The notes: generated by a model from the sequence alone, not told the origin. Shown: positions 1 to 8,814, numbered from the stretch's first letter. The stretch: 64,000 nt of DNA from Paenibacillus radicis (ex Gao et al. 2016) (GCF_014641555.1 NZ_BMHY01000003.1:161061-225060); one strand, 5' to 3'. Made by a program: numbers and translations.

Positions 1-168
1 TCTAATTCAGCAGCTTGCATGTCCATCTGGCCGTGTGCCCCTTTCAGGATAACTATGGAGTATATTTCATCCTAATAATTCTAGTTGAGGGCAGTTTATC
101 CTTTATACTATTAAAAATGAACCTAATGGCCGTGTGCGTTGTCTGTTTGGTATGGAGGTGAGAAACGA
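1..168. other. Upstream region of the sigma factor gene, no gene seen
   Basis: No convincing open frame is seen. An 11-base direct repeat (TGGCCGTGTGC) occurs at 28-38 and 127-137. A GGAGGTG ribosome binding site at 154-160 precedes the sigma factor start. I could not identify an ECF-type promoter with confidence. Confidence 0.5.
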
Positions 169-723
169 TTGGATTTTACATACTTGGAGACGCTCTCGGA
201 CGGTTATGACAAAGAACAAATTTTGAGTGATTTGATTCTGGCCTACCAGAACGAAGTTTGGGATTATGCGCTATCGTTAACAAGGAGCACGCATATGGCG
301 GATGATATCGCTCAGGATGTCTTTCTGGCTGTCTATGAAAAGCTCCATACCTTTCGAGGTGAAGCTTCTATTAAGACCTGGCTGCTCCGGATAACACGCA
401 ACATTAGCTTTAACCGCAGGAAAAACAGCTTCGTTCGCCGCGTCCTATTAATGAAAGAATTGCCGGAGAGCGGCAGCAATTCCCCTTCTGCGGAACTTGA
501 GGCGTTAGATAACCTAATGTCTTCGGAAGCCTGGCGGCTCGTTCTTCAATTGCCGGTTAAACAGCGAGAGGTGATGGTGCTGCATGCGCATCACGCCCTC
601 TCTCATGATGAGATTGCTTCCTTGTTACGGCTTCCGGTCGGTACGGTGAAATCCCGTCTTCACCACGCGAGAATCAAATTAGCGAAAAGCTATGAAGGAG
701 GTCAAGAGCATGACGGAGTATAA
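169..723 (+). CDS. ECF-type RNA polymerase sigma factor
   Basis: A 184-residue group IV sigma-70 factor, which directs RNA polymerase to stress or envelope promoters. Region 2 is visible as the DDIAQDVFLAVYEKLHTFRG stretch followed by KTWLLRITRNISFNRRK. Region 4 is visible as LPVKQREVMVLHAHHALSHD and GTVKSRLHHARIKLAKS, a helix-turn-helix. The frame is open from TTG at 139, but I chose the TTG at 169 because GGAGGTG lies just upstream. The stop overlaps the start of the next gene, the usual arrangement for a sigma/anti-sigma pair with translational coupling. It has the size and layout of SigV/SigX/SigW-type factors, but the exact subgroup cannot be fixed by eye. Confidence 0.9.
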   Translation: MDFTYLETLSDGYDKEQILSDLILAYQNEVWDYALSLTRSTHMADDIAQDVFLAVYEKLHTFRGEASIKTWLLRITRNISFNRRKNSFVRRVLLMKELPESGSNSPSAELEALDNLMSSEAWRLVLQLPVKQREVMVLHAHHALSHDEIASLLRLPVGTVKSRLHHARIKLAKSYEGGQEHDGV

Positions 724-1543
724 TCTCGATTTGGAGCGGCAGCTGCAAGAACGTCCCCTTCCTGCCAAGCAAGTACAGGTATCGTTGGAAAGTATTACAG
801 CAGAAATAAGGCCCAATAGGAACGGTAGGAGCAGATGGCTTCTGCTTACGTCGGCTGCAGCTATTGTGCTAGTTATTACGGCTGGGCTTTGGGCAGGCGA
901 TATGACATGGAAGCAGGTTGATCACATACCGCCAGCCGATAGCGAGAATCAGGCAGGTGTAGCGAATCAGCAGAATAGCAGCCCTATCAAAGACTTGATA
1001 GACTTGCATCGCCTGACCTCCGACGAATGGAAGTCGCTCCTCAGCGGCACTTCAATTGATCCTTCTATTGAACTGCTGCATCAAGAAAAGCTGACGGACG
1101 ACACCAACGTAGTCTTTTTCATTAACCAGTTGAGCCCAAACTCCGAATATCAGATTGTAGTCGCAAATGTGCGGCAGAGCGAAGAAGGGGAATATAAATC
1201 AGTAAGTATGACGAGCACGAATGTATCGAAGCAGTGGACCCCAGGGCCCTTCAGCGAAGGCAACGCCTACTTTCTGCAAATGGCAGCCATCGGCAGAGAG
1301 GGCAGCGACCCTTTAAAAGGACAGCTGATCGGTATTATTAGGGATAGTAAGGTCGCCGCCATTCGGATGACCAATGAAGTTGGCGATCATGTGGATGCAG
1401 ATGTCATTCAAAGCGCATCCGGCGACTCGTTCTTCTTCGGCCGCATACCGGATTCATGGCTTGAAGGACTCCGCAGGTATATGGATGTCTCGGCGCTCGA
1501 CAATGATGGCGCTGAGCTCAAGACGGAGAAGCATTATTTGTAG
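710..1543 (+). CDS. Membrane-anchored anti-sigma factor candidate
   Basis: A 277-residue protein with a short cytoplasmic N-terminus (about residues 1-41), one membrane segment (about 43-62, LLLTSAAAIVLVITAGLW) and an extracytoplasmic domain of about 210 residues. Overlap with the sigma gene and single-pass topology are the reasons for the anti-sigma call. I see no zinc-type HxxxCxxC motif and no recognised sensory domain. The start at 710 is preceded by AAGGAGGT at 695-702; an upstream ATG at 692 lies before that site. The TAG stop abuts copy 1 of the dispersed 130-bp repeat, so the C-terminus could have been trimmed by its arrival. Function is inferred from context. Confidence 0.72.
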   Translation: MTEYNLDLERQLQERPLPAKQVQVSLESITAEIRPNRNGRSRWLLLTSAAAIVLVITAGLWAGDMTWKQVDHIPPADSENQAGVANQQNSSPIKDLIDLHRLTSDEWKSLLSGTSIDPSIELLHQEKLTDDTNVVFFINQLSPNSEYQIVVANVRQSEEGEYKSVSMTSTNVSKQWTPGPFSEGNAYFLQMAAIGREGSDPLKGQLIGIIRDSKVAAIRMTNEVGDHVDADVIQSASGDSFFFGRIPDSWLEGLRRYMDVSALDNDGAELKTEKHYL

Positions 1544-1674
1544 TCGCTGCGCGTTTCGGTCCATGCTGCCATTCTTGATTCCATTTGCCCCATCGCTTAC
1601 ACGATGTACATGGAGTTGAATCTGCGAAAAATCATCCTGAACTCGATACGCTCCGCTCACCTTATGTGGCACAG
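1544..1674 (+). repeat. Dispersed ~130-bp repeat (element I), copy 1
   Basis: First of three related copies (others 1711-1840 and 38673-38790). It begins TCGCTGCGCGTTTCGGTCCA and contains the shared core ATTCTTGATTCCATTTGCCC. The right end (around CTCGATACGCTCCGC) is the imperfect reverse complement of the left end. It starts directly after the stop codon of the preceding gene. Confidence 0.85.
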
Positions 1675-1710
1675 ACTGACCTAACCCCTTCTTTGTCTAC
1701 TACGCTAGGT

Positions 1711-1840
1711 TCGCTGCGCGTTTCGGTTCATGCTGCCATTCTTGATTCCATTTGCCCCATCGCATACACGATGCAAATGAGATGAATTTGCGAAAAGTCA
1801 TCACGAACTCGAAACACTCCGCTCACCCTATGTGGTACAG
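1711..1840 (+). repeat. Dispersed ~130-bp repeat (element I), copy 2
   Basis: Direct repeat of copy 1 separated by 36 bases, roughly 85 percent alike by eye. The left end GCGTTTCGGTTCATG pairs with the right-end segment CGAACTCGAAAC. No coding capacity is shared between copies, so this is a non-coding element. Confidence 0.85.
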
Positions 1841-1990
1841 GACGGTGAGTAAGTTGCCGCCTTATGGTCTTCTAGCCTTTGTGTATAAACCACCTAATGC
1901 TATCAAACAGCGAATCGGCTTCGCTATTTAACGAAGACCGCTTCGCAAATTTTCCGAAATACATGCGCATTTAAGCTGCCCTTTAGCATT

Positions 1991-2050
1991 AGCGAAGAGA
2001 ATTTCCTTTTTGGAGAAGCTAAGTTCTCCAATAGCGAAATTCTCTTCGCT
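1991..2050. repeat. 60-base perfect hairpin
   Basis: A 15-base arm (AGCGAAGAGAATTTC, 1991-2005) is matched by its exact reverse complement at 2036-2050. Inside it is a second 7-bp stem (TGGAGAA/TTCTCCA, 2011-2017 and 2024-2030). There is no T-tract, so it does not look like a classic terminator. Confidence 0.8.
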
Positions 2051-2094
2051 GTAGCCTCTGTACCAGCTAAATAGCGGATGTGTAGCGAACCTGG

Positions 2095-2244
2095 ATTCGC
2101 TTTATTGCGAAGCAGGTTCGCTAATGAGTTACTCAAGGGCATAATGCTGCACGCACATTTATGACTTTCATTCGCTGTTTTGTGAAGCAGGTTCGCTAAT
2201 GAGTTACTCGAGGGCGTAATGCGGCATGTACGTTTATGATTCTC
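2095..2244. repeat. Tandem duplication, two ~75-base units
   Basis: Two head-to-tail units (2095-2169 and 2170-2244) share GAAGCAGGTTCGCTAATGAG and the following TTACTC-AGGGC-TAATGC-GCA pattern. A degenerate partial third unit may follow at about 2250-2285 (AAAGGAGGTTCGCC). Non-coding. Confidence 0.8.
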
Positions 2245-2356
2245 CTTAGTCGGTTTGCAAAGGAGGTTCGCCAGCGGAGCATTAGAATAGGTGTGAGATC
2301 ACCTTTCCAATGCGTCTTAATACACAAAACTTTCTGAACATCATCGCGTACCCTTG

Positions 2357-3118
2357 CTACTCAGATGCGCGGCGCCCAAGCGATCGTGCTGCATTCAGCA
2401 GCGATTGTGTGTAGGGATGATGGCCGGAGGCATGGATGGCCGAGGAGGCGAAACGCTCGACCAACTGCCCTTCCTTCAACACCGCAATCTCCTCGCACAA
2501 CCCGGCTAAGAGCGAAAGGTCATGCGTAATGAATAGAAGTGACAATTGCTGCTCGATTTTTAGCGTATGGAGCAACTCAATAATTTGATGCTGGTGCAGC
2601 AAATCTAAGTTCGATACGATTTCGTCGCATATGAGCAGCTTCGGCTTCACGACGAGCGCCTTGGCAATGCACGCACGTTGGTATTGCCCGCCGCTTAAGC
2701 GTCCTGGCCTCTCGGCAAGAAGATGAGGCGGCAATCCAACTTTTTCAGCATACTCCGCTATCCGCTCCTTACGCTCGTTTTTGCCCATGCCCGTAAACCC
2801 GGTCAGCGGCTCTTCCAGGCTTTGCGCAATTGTCATTCGGGGGTCTAGCGACGCCGTCGTATTTTGAAATACGAACTGAATTTGACGGTACCAGTCCTTG
2901 AAGTCTGAGGTTTTCTTGTGCGGAGCCGCTATACCGTTGAATCGAATCACACCCGAAGTGGGACGCTCTAGCGCCATAACGATGCGAGCGAGCGTTGACT
3001 TGCCGCTGCCGCTTTCACCAACAATGGCTAACGAAGCGCCGCTGGAGATCGACAACGTGATCCGGTCGAGCACCGTTTTCGTTCCGATCGTTTTCGATAT
3101 TTCATCGATTTCCAACAT
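2357..3118 (-). CDS. Nickel/peptide-type ABC transporter ATPase, second subunit (NikE/DppF-like)
   Basis: Cytoplasmic ATP-binding subunit of an Opp/Nik-family importer. Visible motifs are Walker [10 protein letters not shown] (about residues 34-42 from the chosen start), Q-loop VFQN, signature LSGGQ, Walker B LLICDE and the H-loop FITHD. The frame opens at a GTG at 3130, but the ATG at 3118 has a GAGGGTG site about 9 bases upstream and is preferred. It overlaps the upstream ATPase gene, showing coupled translation, and is the last gene of a five-gene operon. Substrate is discussed under the binding protein. Confidence 0.88.
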   Translation of the reverse strand: MLEIDEISKTIGTKTVLDRITLSISSGASLAIVGESGSGKSTLARIVMALERPTSGVIRFNGIAAPHKKTSDFKDWYRQIQFVFQNTTASLDPRMTIAQSLEEPLTGFTGMGKNERKERIAEYAEKVGLPPHLLAERPGRLSGGQYQRACIAKALVVKPKLLICDEIVSNLDLLHQHQIIELLHTLKIEQQLSLLFITHDLSLLAGLCEEIAVLKEGQLVERFASSAIHASGHHPYTQSLLNAARSLGRRASE

Positions 3119-3932
3119 ATAAGTATGCACCCTCTTCTGAAGTAAATCGGAATGAGGAGCGGCAGTTCAACAATTGCTTCGTGTACGCATGCTTGGGCCG
3201 GTGCATCACTGCTGCCGCTGTTCCCTGCTCCACAATCTCCCCTTGCTTCATGACGGCAATTGTATCGGCGAGCTCGCCAGCCAGCAATAGATCATGGGTA
3301 ATGAACAGCATGCTTAACTGTTCTTCCGCCACAAGCCCTTGCAGCAAAGCGATAATCTCCGACTGTGTCGTCACATCCAGTGCGCTCGTTGGCTCATCGG
3401 CTATAAGCAGCTCTGGTTTCAATAGAAGCGCCATCGCAACCATCACCCGCTGGTTCATGCCGCCGCTTAATTGGAACGGATAGCTCTTCATCAACCGGTC
3501 TGTGTCTTTCAGCGACACCTTATCCAGCATCGCCCTAGCACTAGCTTCTGCGGCATGCCGTGTCACCGGCAGGTGGCTGCGCAGCAAATCGACCAGCTGT
3601 CTGCCGATCGGAATGGCGGGATGCAGCGCTTGCTCGGGATGCTGATAAATGACGCCTATTCGTCTGCCCCTTACCTGCCTCCACTCCTTCTTGCCATACC
3701 CCGACATCACTTCGCCGCCAAATGATAGTTCCCCCGCCATCAGCAGCCCATCCGGCAGCATACCGAGCAGCGCTTTGCCCGTCAGTGTCTTGCCGCTGCC
3801 GCTCTCGCCGATGAGGCATAACGTCTCCCCCGCGTCTACCGAGAAAGAACTATCCCTGACGAGCACCCGATTGGTATCTTTCGCAGTTATCGTAAGCCCA
3901 TGAACCTCCAGCACCTCTGCCACTCCCCTCAT
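3102..3932 (-). CDS. Nickel/peptide-type ABC transporter ATPase, first subunit (NikD/DppD-like)
   Basis: A 276-residue ATP-binding subunit with Walker A GESGSGKT (about 42-49), signature QLSGGMNQR, Walker [13 protein letters not shown] and H-loop FITHD. It pairs with the next ATPase to form the heterodimeric motor of an Opp/Nik-family importer. It starts three bases after the stop of the permease upstream. No strong ribosome binding site precedes the ATG; a GTG a few codons in, behind AGGGGAG, is a possible alternative. It lacks the long C-terminal oligopeptide-ATPase extension of larger OppD proteins. Confidence 0.88.
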   Translation of the reverse strand: MRGVAEVLEVHGLTITAKDTNRVLVRDSSFSVDAGETLCLIGESGSGKTLTGKALLGMLPDGLLMAGELSFGGEVMSGYGKKEWRQVRGRRIGVIYQHPEQALHPAIPIGRQLVDLLRSHLPVTRHAAEASARAMLDKVSLKDTDRLMKSYPFQLSGGMNQRVMVAMALLLKPELLIADEPTSALDVTTQSEIIALLQGLVAEEQLSMLFITHDLLLAGELADTIAVMKQGEIVEQGTAAAVMHRPKHAYTKQLLNCRSSFRFTSEEGAYLYVGNR

Positions 3933-3935
3933 CCG

Positions 3936-4769
3936 CTAACTCAATTGAAATCGGCTCCGCAGCTTCTCTCCGCAAATCTGAAACGCGACAGCCGTCGCAA
4001 AGATCATCAACCCTGGAAAAAAGCCCATCCAAGGCGCAATTTGCAAATAGTTTTTGCCGTCCAGCAGCATCACGCCCCATTCCGGCGAAGGCGGCTGAGC
4101 GCCCAGTCCCAGAAAGGACAACCCTGACAAAGTCAAAATAACCCGGCTGACATCCAAAATAATCAGCGTCAACACCTGCGGCATAACGTTCGGCACAACA
4201 TGCCGCCGTATCGCATGAAAACCGAAGGAGCCGCTCACCCGGCTGGATAGCATATACGGCTCTTTTTTCACATCATGAACGAGGCCGCGGATGATCCGTA
4301 CATATTTGGCCCACCAGGACAGCAAAATGGCCGCATAAACATTTTCCATCCCAAAGCCTAAAAAACCGATAATGACAATAGTAAGCAGAAGATTCGGAAC
4401 GGCCGTGAATAAATCTGCAACGCTCATCAGCAGCATATCCAGGCGGCCTCCGTAAAACCCGCTTAACGTTCCAAGAACGAGGCTGATGACCATAACCAGC
4501 CCAAGAACGATAAGGGCGGGAAACACCGAATAGGGAATACCCGCAAGCACTCGGCTCAACAAGTCACGACCCAAATAATCCGTCCCAAAGGGATGAGCAA
4601 GGCTCGGATGCTGCAGCTTGGCTTCATAATTAGGCTCGTAAGGATCAAATGGATGCAGCCAAGAAGCCAGAATGCCCACGATAAGCAGCCCCGTTAGAAA
4701 TAGCAGCGCTGCCGTTGTCCATTTATTTTCAAACGCAAACGAAGTAAACCTCTTCTTCACAATTCCCAC
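3936..4769 (-). CDS. Nickel/peptide-type ABC permease (NikC/DppC-like)
   Basis: A 277-residue inner-membrane subunit with about six membrane segments, including an N-terminal one (about residues 17-35) followed by the HPFDPYEPNY and HPFGTDYLGRDLLSRVLAG motifs typical of OppC/NikC proteins. The EAA-type loop around REPYMLSSRVSGSFG... is degenerate but recognisable before RRHVVPNVMPQV. It overlaps the upstream permease gene by 13 bases. It forms the heterodimeric channel with the NikB-like protein. Confidence 0.88.
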   Translation of the reverse strand: MGIVKKRFTSFAFENKWTTAALLFLTGLLIVGILASWLHPFDPYEPNYEAKLQHPSLAHPFGTDYLGRDLLSRVLAGIPYSVFPALIVLGLVMVISLVLGTLSGFYGGRLDMLLMSVADLFTAVPNLLLTIVIIGFLGFGMENVYAAILLSWWAKYVRIIRGLVHDVKKEPYMLSSRVSGSFGFHAIRRHVVPNVMPQVLTLIILDVSRVILTLSGLSFLGLGAQPPSPEWGVMLLDGKNYLQIAPWMGFFPGLMIFATAVAFQICGEKLRSRFQLS

Positions 4770-5704
4770 CTCTGCTTATCCAGCCTTACACGCGGATCGG
4801 CCGCATAATAGCCAAGATCGGTCACGAAATTCAAGACGAAGATTACCGCTGCCACCAGTAAGCTGCAGCCCTGTATAGCTGGAAAATCTCGATTGTAGAT
4901 CATGTCCAGCATATAAGTTCCGAGCCCCGGAAAGCTGAACACATTCTCAATCATGACGGCCGCACCGAAAAAGCCGGAGAAGCTTGTTCCAACAACCGTT
5001 AGCACCGGAATCAACATCGACCTAAGCAGATAGGACGGGTACAAAATACGTCGCCGCAAGCCGCGTGCCCTCGCCGCCTCCATGAAAAAGGAATGCTTGT
5101 ATTCCAACGTGAAAGAACGGATCATTCGGACAAAATATGCGCCTTGAATGAGACTGATTGCCGCTACTGGAAGGACGTAATGATTCGCCGAACCGCTTCC
5201 GATGATCGGAAACAAGGGCCATAACACGCCAAAACCGAGCATGAGCAAAATCGCCAGCCAGTAGAGCGGAACGGATAAGCCGAGAACGGAGCCTCCATAG
5301 ACGATCCGATCGAGCAGCGTATTTTCCCGGATGGCGCTTACGATCCCAAGTGGAACCGAGAAAAGAACGGTCACGATAAAAGAACTGGCAATCAACAATA
5401 GCGTAGGCTGAAGCCGCGATGCGATTTCCTTCGTGACGGGCTGACCCGTTACAAAAGAAGAACCCAAATGGCCTTGAAGCAGTTCTAGCAGCCAAGTGAC
5501 ATATTGCTGGACGAATGACTGATCCAAGCCCCATTTATGCTCGTAGAGAGCAATCAAGCTCTCGTCGGGAACGGCACCGATACCCTGCAGCAGCAAAGCT
5601 GCAGGATTTCCGGGGGCAAGCCGCATAAGCGCGAATACGAATAATGTCAGCAAAAACAAAGTAAAGACAAGCAGGGCAAGTCTGCCGATCGCATAGCGCA
5701 GCAT
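4757..5704 (-). CDS. Nickel/peptide-type ABC permease (NikB/DppB-like)
   Basis: A 315-residue inner-membrane permease. It begins with MLRYAIGRLALLVFTLFLLT, the first membrane helix of OppB/NikB proteins, followed by the MRLAPGNPA motif. The EAARARGLRRR sequence is the EAA loop that contacts the ATPase. The gene starts two bases after the binding-protein stop, so the two are co-transcribed. Confidence 0.88.
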   Translation of the reverse strand: MLRYAIGRLALLVFTLFLLTLFVFALMRLAPGNPAALLLQGIGAVPDESLIALYEHKWGLDQSFVQQYVTWLLELLQGHLGSSFVTGQPVTKEIASRLQPTLLLIASSFIVTVLFSVPLGIVSAIRENTLLDRIVYGGSVLGLSVPLYWLAILLMLGFGVLWPLFPIIGSGSANHYVLPVAAISLIQGAYFVRMIRSFTLEYKHSFFMEAARARGLRRRILYPSYLLRSMLIPVLTVVGTSFSGFFGAAVMIENVFSFPGLGTYMLDMIYNRDFPAIQGCSLLVAAVIFVLNFVTDLGYYAADPRVRLDKQRWEL

Positions 5705-5706
5705 CT

Positions 5707-7323
5707 CTATTCCTCAATCGTCAGCTGATGCCATTTGACCGGATTGTCTTCAATATCGCCAAAGGCGAAGTTTCCAATCTTGCTGCTATGAATAAAGGTT
5801 TGCTTTGTATAGTAAACCGGCACGGTCATCGCTTCTTCATGCAGCCGGGCAAAAATCCGGTCGAAGATCGCCTGCTGCTCCGCTGGCGAAGTTGTTTTCG
5901 CGATGCCATCCAGTTGTTGCGTGAGGGCTGCATCCTGATAGGCGACGCCCGGCGTTTTATCCGTATGATAAAACAGGGATGTCAGGAAGCGGTACGGCAG
6001 CTGCGCATCGGTATACGTCCGATAGAGAAGCAGATCATACTCTTTGTTGGTCCACAGCGCATCATAATAGGCCGCACGCTCCAGGTTGGCAATCTCCACC
6101 TTGATGCCGATATTTTTCATCTCACTTTGGAAAATCTCGGCCATCTCTTTCCACTCCGGATATTCCTCTGTCTGGATGACTAAACGAAGCTGGATCGGCT
6201 TGCCGTCCTTCTCGTATTGTTTGCTGCCCGCATTCCATTGGAAGCCAGCTGCCTCAAGCAATTGCTTAGCTTTATCAGGATCAAAGCTATAAGAGGGCTG
6301 ATTAGTAGGCGTAACGAAAGCGACCGTGCTCTGGAACAAGCCGGACACATCTGCGCCTTGTCCGTTCATCATTTTGCTAGTATCGGTTCCGAGATTAATG
6401 GCCTGACGGACGCTTTTATCCGCTAGAAATGAATTCTTCTGGTTGATGACCATGAAATAAGACATCGTGCTGGCGTGCTGCTCTATCTTGTATTTCGCAT
6501 TGTTCTCAAAGATAGGCAGGCTCTCATACGGAATGTTCCCCACTTCTCCCCCGGCAATGTCGATCTCGCCATTCTGCAGTGCAAGCACGCGGGCCTGCGG
6601 GTCGGTAATGACTTTGAACACCAGCTTGTATGGAGATGGCTTCTCCTTCCAATAATGCTCGTTGGCGGTCAGGACGGTTTCCGCTCCCTCCTTGAAGCTG
6701 TCTAATTGCCATGGACCGGTACCGATTGGCTTCACAAACTCTCCATCCGCAGCACCTGCAGGATTAACCGCATTGGGACTCATGATCCGAAAAGGACGGG
6801 CTTGGCTGAGCTCGAGAAGAACCTGCGTCGCCATCTCCTTAAACTGGAGCACAACAGTATGAGTGTCCGGCGTCTCCACCTTGTCCAGCTTCCTTGCAAT
6901 TTCTAGCGATGCATTCTCCTCATTTGCCACGGTTCGAGCCAATGAGAATTTGACGGATTCAGCATTAAACTCGCTGCCGTCGGAGAATTGAACACCTTCT
7001 CTCAGATGGAAAGTGTAGGTTTTGCCGTCCTCCGACACTTCCCAAGCGGTTGCGAGCCCCGGTCCGATTTTGCCGCCTTCGCCAAATTCCACGAGCGGGT
7101 CATAGATTGCGCTATGAACGGCTCTCGCCCCGTTATAGGTGGAGGCGTCGATTCGATCCCCCTTCGAATCTTGAGTAACCGCGACGGTGATGCGCTTGGC
7201 GGCCGGTGCCTCCGGTTTATTCGTTGATGCTGGTCCCGGCTCCGTCTGCGACGAGCAGGCCGCCAGCAATAAGAGAAGTATTGTACTGATTGTGATGGCC
7301 GATCTTTTGAATGATTTTGACAT
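5707..7323 (-). CDS. NikA/CntA/MppA-like ABC substrate-binding lipoprotein
   Basis: A 538-residue family-5 extracellular solute-binding protein. The signal peptide ends in a lipobox (LLLLLAAC, Cys23), so it is membrane-anchored outside the cell. The NikA/MppA-like segments YDPLVEFGEGGKIGPGLA and TYTFHLREGVQFSDG are seen near residues 75-115. Family members bind peptides, nickel chelates or metallophore-metal complexes, and sequence alone does not decide between them. It is the first gene of a five-gene operon behind a GGGAGGG site (7328-7334). The Zur-like box 83 bases upstream suggests a zinc or zinc-chelate ligand, which is inference. Confidence 0.82.
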   Translation of the reverse strand: MSKSFKRSAITISTILLLLLAACSSQTEPGPASTNKPEAPAAKRITVAVTQDSKGDRIDASTYNGARAVHSAIYDPLVEFGEGGKIGPGLATAWEVSEDGKTYTFHLREGVQFSDGSEFNAESVKFSLARTVANEENASLEIARKLDKVETPDTHTVVLQFKEMATQVLLELSQARPFRIMSPNAVNPAGAADGEFVKPIGTGPWQLDSFKEGAETVLTANEHYWKEKPSPYKLVFKVITDPQARVLALQNGEIDIAGGEVGNIPYESLPIFENNAKYKIEQHASTMSYFMVINQKNSFLADKSVRQAINLGTDTSKMMNGQGADVSGLFQSTVAFVTPTNQPSYSFDPDKAKQLLEAAGFQWNAGSKQYEKDGKPIQLRLVIQTEEYPEWKEMAEIFQSEMKNIGIKVEIANLERAAYYDALWTNKEYDLLLYRTYTDAQLPYRFLTSLFYHTDKTPGVAYQDAALTQQLDGIAKTTSPAEQQAIFDRIFARLHEEAMTVPVYYTKQTFIHSSKIGNFAFGDIEDNPVKWHQLTIEE

Positions 7324-7371
7324 GATGCCCTCCCGGAAAATAGATATAAAATGCAGTTGAACAAGTATCGC

Positions 7372-7401
7372 TTGACTTCGATATCCAACTGATGATAGAT
7401 T
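7372..7401 (+). promoter_or_regulatory. Candidate sigma-A promoter for the methyltransferase gene
   Basis: TTGACT (7372-7377) and TAGATT (7396-7401) are separated by 18 bases. The expected transcription start falls inside the Zur-like box just downstream, which suits repression by operator occupancy. Confidence 0.5.
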
Positions 7402-7402
7402 T

Positions 7403-7423
7403 TAATCGTAATAATTACTATTA
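7403..7423. promoter_or_regulatory. Zur-like operator between ABC operon and methyltransferase
   Basis: TCGTAAT-A-ATTACTA (7406-7420) matches the Bacillus Zur consensus TCGTAATNATTACGA at all but one base. The flanking bases extend the symmetry to ten bases per arm with one mismatch. It fits Fur (TGATAATNATTATCA) and PerR (TTATAATNATTATAA) less well. It lies 83 bases from the binding-protein start and 62 from the methyltransferase start, so it could control both. A zur gene is not in the window. Confidence 0.68.
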
Positions 7424-7481
7424 GCAAGCATTATTTTTTATAACGATTTTATCCGAGATTTTTTACATGAGGAGAGATTTT

Positions 7482-8240
7482 ATGACGATCAGCAAGGAGC
7501 AACAATTGGAGCATCAGCAATATTGGGATAAGGGGGCCGATATTTACGAGGAAATTGTGGAGCAGGAATTTACGAATGAGTCGGCCGATAAGTGGACGGC
7601 GATTCTGAGCAAGCTGCTTAAGGATAAGCAGGGGCTTCGAGTGCTGGACGTTGGCGCTGGCCCAGGCTTTTTCAGCATTTTATTAACGCGCTTGGGGCAT
7701 CAAGTAACCGCCATCGACTCCTCCACGGAGATGATAGCCAAAGCGAGGAAAAATGCAGAAAAGCACGGCTGCGATATTCGAATCATCCAGACCGATATTT
7801 TGGAATATGAGCCGGATGGTGTGTTCGATTTGATCATATCCCGCAACGTTACCTGGTTTCTGCCGAATCCCGTTGGCGTCTACCGGAAATGGCATCAATG
7901 GCTGGCCGAGGATGGGCAGACGATTATTTTCGACGGCAACTGGAACTTGTTCTTGACCGATCCGAGGGAAGCCGCCTTGTTCCAAGCGGCTAAACAGGAA
8001 GCGATCGCGGCAGGCTATGTGCCTTATCGTTCGGAGGAGGAAATATCGGAAGGTGATCAAATCGCCTTAGCGCTGCCGCTAACCTATGTGAAGCGTCCTG
8101 CCTGGGACATCGACATGCTGAGCCACATTGGCTTCACCCATGTGACCGCCTGGCACGGATTCGATGCAGGGCTGTATAGCCCGGCTGAGCAGCTGCTGAA
8201 CCGCCATCGGCCCATGTTCGCCATCGTGGCGAGTAAGTGA
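7482..8240 (+). CDS. Class I SAM-dependent methyltransferase
   Basis: A 252-residue cytosolic methyltransferase. Motif I is VLDVGAGPG (about residues 54-62), the acidic residue at the end of strand 2 is Asp79 (TAIDSS), and motif II/III follows as DIIQTDIL-type and FDLIISRN. The start at 7482 has GAGGAGA upstream; an in-frame ATG at 7467 precedes that site. It is divergent from the Nik-like operon with a Zur-like box in the shared promoter region. Methyl acceptor unknown. A role in making, modifying or clearing a metal chelator is a contextual guess. No metallophore synthase genes are nearby. Confidence 0.8.
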   Translation: MTISKEQQLEHQQYWDKGADIYEEIVEQEFTNESADKWTAILSKLLKDKQGLRVLDVGAGPGFFSILLTRLGHQVTAIDSSTEMIAKARKNAEKHGCDIRIIQTDILEYEPDGVFDLIISRNVTWFLPNPVGVYRKWHQWLAEDGQTIIFDGNWNLFLTDPREAALFQAAKQEAIAAGYVPYRSEEEISEGDQIALALPLTYVKRPAWDIDMLSHIGFTHVTAWHGFDAGLYSPAEQLLNRHRPMFAIVASK

Positions 8241-8304
8241 TGGGAGGGCAACTTTGATTCGTTCTTTGCGAAGCAGATTCGCTATACGCCCTGCCTCTAC
8301 TAAT

Positions 8305-8490
8305 CAAAATGCAAAAATACATGTTGTCAGCCGTGTTTTCGGCGATTTATCGCATCAAAATGCAAAAGTGCAGGTTGATTGGCCGGAAACGCCTCAAATG
8401 GGTGAAATGTAGAGGTTTAAAATGTACTTTTGCATTTTGAGGGGTGTTTTGGGCAATTTGAGGCTTATCAAAATGTACTTTTACATTTTG
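8305..8490 (+). repeat. Dispersed 186-bp near-palindromic element (element II), copy A
   Basis: One of five copies in the window. It has four related 17-base words: two forward (CAAAATGCAAAAGTGCA type, at the left end and 8356-8372) and two inverted (8423-8439 and the right end), so it can fold into a long two-tier hairpin. It lies downstream of the methyltransferase gene. Confidence 0.9.
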
Positions 8491-8814
8491 TTCCACATTT
8501 AGCGCTGGAATGCGTGTATTTTGAGTTGGTCCGTTCAATTAGGCGTGGAGAGCGCTGGGATGCGCAATAAGGTGAACATAATTAGTTAGTCCATTCGAGT
8601 TGGCGCGCAGTACGAGCATTCAACGCACGAAGGTGTGCTTGGTAAGTTAGTTAGTTCGATTATACACGGAAGGCGAGCATTCAGAGGTCAGTACGCCGGG
8701 ACTCGGAAGGCGAGCCTGAGGTAGGTTATTCACTAAGACACGAAGAGCGACCATCTCGTGGTTTCGCTGGGGAGGCAGAGGCGGGTTCGCTGGAATGCAG
8801 ATAGGACACCACTC

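Larger units (their letters stand above)
1841..2356. other. Non-coding region rich in GCGAAG/TTCGCT hairpins
   Basis: No gene is supported here. The stretch carries many TTCGCT and GCGAAG words in inverted arrangement, a perfect long hairpin (1991-2050) and a tandem duplication (2095-2244), described separately. A related TTCGCT-type segment recurs near 8250-8285. Confidence 0.6.

Noticed and set aside
28..137. 11-base direct repeat TGGCCGTGTGC upstream of the sigma factor as insertion footprint or promoter element
   Set aside because: Only two copies, no inverted ends or coding remnant, and no match to an ECF promoter consensus.
118..143. ECF-type autoregulatory promoter (TGAACC plus a CGTT/TGTC word)
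   Set aside because: The spacing to the -10-like word is wrong for a TGAAAC-N16/17-CGTC promoter and the match is weak.
7403..7423. Fur or PerR site instead of Zur
   Set aside because: The TCGTAAT arm matches Zur; Fur (TGATAAT) and PerR (TTATAAT) arms fit less well at the discriminating positions.
8347..8538. 63-codon minus-strand frame reading NAKVH-type words, with similar frames at 39110-39319 and 58284-58469
   Set aside because: They overlie element II. The shared words come from the repeated DNA, no ribosome binding site is seen and the frames are not conserved between copies.
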